A stretch of 64,000 nucleotides of DNA from Przewalskia tangutica (Eukaryota; Streptophyta; Magnoliopsida; Solanales; Solanaceae), in contig JAQGDG010000268.1 in the NCBI GenBank assembly GCA_029844215.1, forward strand, positions 1-64,000, read 5' to 3'. The notes under the pieces are model-generated. The model was not told the origin of the DNA. It searched no databases and saw only the letters and a list, made by a program, of their open reading frames with translations. The position numbers and the translations under genes were made by a program. The number at the start of each line of letters is the position of its first letter. Position 1 is the first letter of the stretch. Below are positions 60,022 to 64,000 of this stretch, piece after piece.

Positions 60022-60026
60022 CTTTT

Positions 60027-60360
60027 TGTGACGACTCGCCCGGGTTCGGATCGTGCCTTACCCGCACCCAAGTAGTCATACATCGAGAAACCAAATGGAA
60101 TATAAAACAACCAAGATATGAAACAAGATAAATAAGACACGCTTCGGGGAAAGTTGCCTTTTCTAAGATACATATATATATAAATACCCAAATGAACATA
60201 CATCCCAACCTTATAACAGTCTATGCACTCTAAGAGTTTAAACAACAATGGCGGGACAGGGCCCGCCATACCCTCAATGCAAATATCTACAACGAGGACC
60301 ATACCAAAATGCTAAGCCTCCGAGAAACGGAGCTTTTCCAACGCTGAACGGTGATCCTAA
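60027..60360 (-). repeat. E5 5' LTR, first part
   Basis: TGTGACGACTCG to ...GGTGATCCTAA, colinear with the start of 54559-57559, then cut by E6. The remainder should lie beyond the window. Confidence 0.8.
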
Positions 60361-62804
60361 TGTCACGACTGCCTCGGCCCGTGGATCGTGCCTTACCGGC
60401 ACCCAAGTAGTCATACATCGTAGTAATCGGAAATATAAAGCAAGACATGAAACAGCTTTATAAAATAAGACACGCTTTATGTGAGAAAACACGCTTTCGG
60501 GTATATATATATACAATCATGGTTTTTGCAGCATCCGACATCGCATAACATGACTACAGCACTCTAAGGAAATATACAACTATGGCGGGACAGGGGCCCG
60601 CCATACCCCGATCAGATAAAAACTATCTACAACAGGAGATCATACCAAAAGTAGAGCCTCCTAAGAGATGGAGCTCCCGACACCAATGTAAAGATCCTAA
60701 GGATGCGGATCTAGCACTGCTTGCTCTTACTCGCGATTTAACGCAGCCCCAAGGCGAGGTCGCATAACAGTACTAAGTATGCGAAATCGTAAAGTACTTA
60801 AATGAAAACATATCATTTTTAAAACCGGTTTACAAATATGTATGAAACAACCATGAAACCGCACATAGTGCCACATCACAAACAAGAGCAACAATAGGTA
60901 ATCAGAATGAGTCTTGTCTAGGCCGCGAATGATCGAAACAGGCCACTCGCCCCATCATCATTCCCGCAAGCCTAATCTCGACTCCCGAGTCCGCATAGGC
61001 CACTCACGGGCCCGCATGAGGTATAACCCCGCATCGAGGGTAGCTACTCCTGCATCGCCCCGACTCGCTGTCCGCATGGGCCACGCATCGCATGAGGCAT
61101 AACCCCGCATACTAACTCGAACTCTCGTAGCTCGCATAGGCCCCCGACCCGCATGAGGTATTCTCGAATCATGGTCCTGCATCACTGAGTCTACCCCAGA
61201 CGGAGGGCGCTTAACCCCAGATCATCTCAAGAGGTGAGTGATAGTATACTAACATAACAACTTATCTTTAAACAACATAAGCACAACAAGGATACTCACC
61301 TATACAAACGTTACAAGATACTAACACACATAGCATCATATCATGTCTACTTATCAAACCATTTTATTATTCTTTTCACAATACGAGTCTGTTATAAACA
61401 CATAGGCAAACTTGTTTCTTTTATCAATCTTAAGTGGTTATACTTAACTTCCCATAAAGCTAGTATAACTCCTAAGCTTCGCTTTAAAACCAATTAGTTC
61501 TCTTCGATAATATGATTCAAGAGTCTTTTGAAATGTTTTCGCTTTATTATTCAAAGCTAAGCCACAGGCATTGCCGTAAGTATTATTCAGCTTAAGTCAA
61601 AGACATTGCCGTAGTTATTATTCGCTTAACACATGTACGCTTCACCGCACTATATATATATTGTAAAATATCATGCTTTAGGAAGAATCACATACCTTCT
61701 CAAATAAAACCACCGCCAAGTCAATATGTCGCGCAGAGAGTCACCTATAATAGTCACGATATCTATCAAAGACTACTCAAGGTCATTCTAAACAGAGGGT
61801 TCACAATTCTACGGAAAGTCGGGCAAGACTTCCCTACCCGTGAGCTATATAAGTTCATCGTGAAACAAATTCCATGTAAGTACAACAATTATTCTTCTTT
61901 AAACCCTTCTACTGTGATAATAGTTCAATTCTATTCGTGATATACTTCTAAGTATTTATACTTATCCTTATACTACAAAGATATATTTTCTAATTCAAAA
62001 GAGGGTTAGGATTAGTTACCTCGGTAAGCCCAATAATATCCTAGAAAAGTCGCTACCGAGCAAGGTTTTGCTTCCTAAGTTGTATGCTCCAGAACCCTAG
62101 AAGTTCTTCACAACTTCTACTAAGTACTAAGGTATTTGGGCTAGGTATTTTGGGCATTATAACGATACAAGAAGGTAACTTTTCTACCAAGGGAGTGGGG
62201 TAGATTTCGGCTAGGCTAGGGGTAGGCTCTCGTCCACACCACACAAGGGGAGGGAAGGGGTGTTGACGAAAATCTTAAGGGAGAGGAGAGGATTTTAGAC
62301 TTGGAAGATAACTTTGTGGATGAAAACTCTTCATCTCTAAGGGGGTATTTATAGCTCAAGCCTTGGCCAACCAATGGCCAAGATGAAGACAAGTGCAAGG
62401 CAAGTGTAAGGCCAAGATCAAGCCAAGTGCACCCTAACCCCTACTCCACAAAACACTCCACAAAACACTCCACAAAACACTCCACAAAACAAGGCCTAAG
62501 TAAGGAACCAATCGCCAAGGCCAACATCCTCTGACGCCCAATCGCCCAAAGCCATCCCACTTGCTTCCAATGTGAGGTGACACATGTCACCCTCCCGTTG
62601 GTCCAAAATGTTTCGCCTCTGGAAAAATCCGCAAAAATAAGAAATGGCATAGCCGAATTTACTCTACGAAGTCAGGGAAACGCTTCGTCGAAAAACGATT
62701 CTTCTAGTGAGTTGTGTACAAAATGAAACGCCCAAGGCTTATCTTTAAGGCTAGATTTTCGCACGTATTCCCACGTACATACTCTGGAAATACGGGGTAT
62801 AACA
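60361..62804 (-). repeat. E6 3' LTR (family A)
   Basis: 2444 bp, TGTCACGACTGC to CGGGGTATAACA. Three leader repeats with CCGCATGAGGTATAACCCC at about 60985-61190; TATA box at 62341-62353; four exact 12-bp repeats at 62443-62490 in U3. Confidence 0.88.
62443..62490 (-). repeat. 12-bp microrepeat, four exact units
   Basis: ACTCCACAAAAC four times in the U3 of the E6 LTR, upstream (in LTR sense) of the TATA box. Other family-A LTRs have a single related word. Confidence 0.85.
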
Positions 62805-62839
62805 TTCTCCCCTCCTTAGAAACATTCGTCCCGAATGTT
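62805..62839 (-). promoter_or_regulatory. E6 polypurine tract and dyad
   Basis: TTCTCCCCTCCTTAG and the perfect dyad AACATTCGTCCCGAATGTT at 62821-62839, about 95 bp from the integrase stop. Confidence 0.8.
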
Positions 62840-62932
62840 CCTTCCCAAGACAGTTATCGAAGAAGTTTAAACAGTTAGCAAATGCCACACGCGGCCACAA
62901 AACAACACTTAGGCATAAATGATAATGGAAAT

Positions 62933-64000
62933 TTACAAGTAGGAAAGTGAATTACCTGGAGGTGTGGGGAATAGGTGGGGATACTTCCGCCTCATGTCCT
63001 CCTCGGCTTCCCATGTCAACTCCTCCCTGAGCTCGTTCCGCCACAAGACTTTGACGGAAGCCACGTCCTTCGTCCGCAGACGCCTAACCTGACGATCGAC
63101 TATCGCTATGGGAATCTCCTCATACGATAGCCCCTCGGTCACCTGGACATCGTCAATCGGGTGCACCCTAGATGGATCCCCGATACATCTCTCAAAGATA
63201 GATACGTGAAACACCGGATGCATCGCTTCCAGACGGACGGCAGATTCAACTCGTAGCAACCTTGCCTACCTCGCGACAACTGAAACGCCCAATGTACTGG
63301 GCCGAGCTTCCTTCTTCCCTAATCTCATCACACCCTTCATGGGTGACACCTTTAGGAAAACCCAATCATGAACCTCGAACTCAAGATGCCGACGACGATG
63401 ATCTCGTGATACGACTTGCCGACTCGAGTCGATAGCCGCCTTGATAAGCTTCACCTTATCCATCGTCACTGTATCAACCGTCCCACTAGCCGTCCTCGCC
63501 CACATCGAACCAACCTATAGGCGACCGCACTTCCTCCCATACAAGGCCTCATAAGGCGCCATCTGAATACTGGAGTGGTAGCTATTATTATATGCGAACT
63601 CAACTAGAGGCAAATGATCCTCCCAACTACCACTGAAGTCAATAACACAGGCTCGCAGCATATCCTCAAGAGTCTGGATAGTGCGCTCGGCCTGTCCGTC
63701 TGTCTGTGGATGAAATGCGCACTGTGCTCACCGCGCCCCTAAACCCTTCGAAGGACTCGAAGTTAGCCAGAATCGGGCTCCTCTGCGATATGATCGAAGT
63801 AGGACTCCATGCACCGACGATCTCTGATGCAAAGTCCGCATAATCCTCACCAAAAGTCGCCCCGACGGAAGAAAGTGGGCTGATTTCACACCGCCGACGA
63901 TAACCCATATAGAATCATGTCTCCTCCGAAAGCGAGGTAATCCCGTGATGAAGTCCATGTTGATTACCTCCCACTTCCGTGGGATCTCTATCGCTGAATA
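62933..64000 (-). pseudogene. E6 integrase, best preserved copy (partial, frame-broken)
   Basis: Reading minus strand: the core begins MDFITGLP at 63958, holding the first catalytic Asp, then SIWVIV and KSAHFLP. The second Asp region is unreadable (SQRSP near 63785). HPQTDGQAERTIQTLEDML at about 63660-63716 contains the catalytic Glu. Then comes the GPY/F-type zone (VFLKVSPMKGVMR, 63266-63505). The tail 62933-63259 reads VFHVSIFERC ... ASVKVLWRNELREELTWEAEEDMRRKYPHLF in separate stretches, a chromodomain-like end ending in a stop at 62933. Chromodomain tails are linked to targeting of heterochromatin. At least three frame shifts are present. Confidence 0.8.

Larger units (their letters stand above)
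54559..60360 (-). mobile_element. E5: gag element with integrase remnant, interrupted
   Basis: Minus-strand element inserted in family-B LTR 3 (left flank CTTAT). It has a 3' LTR 54559-57559, polypurine tract, a short diverged integrase piece, a part of the noncoding module, gag 58925-59820, a primer site, and the start of the 5' LTR (60027-60360), which E6 cuts. It lacks protease, RT and RNase H. It combines a pol relic with the module typical of the gag-only families. Confidence 0.75.
60361..64000 (-). mobile_element. E6: autonomous-type Ty3/gypsy element, 3' part
   Basis: Minus-strand element with 3' LTR 60361-62804, polypurine tract, and the integrase end of pol running off the window. 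The left flank is CCTAA. Its LTR belongs to the same family A as E1 and E2. The rest of pol, gag and the 5' LTR are expected beyond 64000. Confidence 0.85.

Noticed and set aside
1..64000. Frameshifts as proof of great age or of RIP-like mutation
   Set aside because: Changes are mostly small indels around GC-containing words, not the C-to-T excess expected of deamination; sequence error is at least as likely.

Overview
The window is transposable-element DNA from a plant nuclear genome. I found no host gene, tRNA, rRNA or prokaryotic signal. Everything I can place belongs to one group of Ty3/gypsy LTR retrotransposons with very long LTRs (2.4-3.4 kb). Shared traits are LTR ends of the type TGTTATACCCCG...(CGT)GACA, a primer site matching the 3' end of initiator tRNA-Met, a polypurine tract preceded by a 19-bp dyad, and a Retrotrans_gag protein with two zinc knuckles. 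The integrase C-terminal end is chromodomain-like. I infer a Tekay/Del-type chromovirus lineage; the plant species cannot be named.

The elements form a nested stack, most of them on the minus strand. From the left: a host LTR L1 (1-273, resuming at 12894) was split by a plus-strand solo LTR S2 (274-2490 and 12585-12893, target-site duplication CCTTC). S2 was split by a full-length minus-strand element E1 (2491-12584) with broken gag, protease, RT, RNase H and integrase. L1 also abuts a family-B array, LTR-gag-LTR-gag-LTR, with LTRs at 13103-16349/44418-44588, 47040-50480 and 52895-54558. The first of these LTRs was split by element E2 (16350-44412, TSD ATTTC), which kept gag, protease and RT but lost most of its 3' LTR, integrase and RNase H. 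E2's 5' LTR was hit twice: by a family-C array (19595-33815, also LTR-gag-LTR-gag-LTR) and by E3, a plus-strand gag-only element (35677-44079, perfect TSD TGTAC). The third family-B LTR was split by E5 (54559 onward, gag plus an integrase remnant). E5's 5' LTR was split by E6 (60361 to the window end), whose integrase is the best preserved pol segment here.

Two kinds of element coexist. E1, E2 and E6 carry pol and LTRs of about 2.4 kb. Families B and C and E3 carry only gag plus a noncoding 3' module of roughly 0.9 kb, with LTRs of 3.1-3.4 kb. They share LTR ends, primer site, dyad and polypurine tract with the pol-bearing elements, so trans-mobilisation is plausible (inference). E5 looks intermediate.

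Almost every reading frame is broken by 1-4 base indels. Where two copies can be compared, AT-rich stretches agree and differences cluster at CTG/CAG/CCG/CG-containing words. This could be consensus error at methylated cytosines in a long-read assembly, so frameshifts and LTR ages should not be taken at face value. Coordinates of LTR ends are read from the sequence; inner domain boundaries are approximate.
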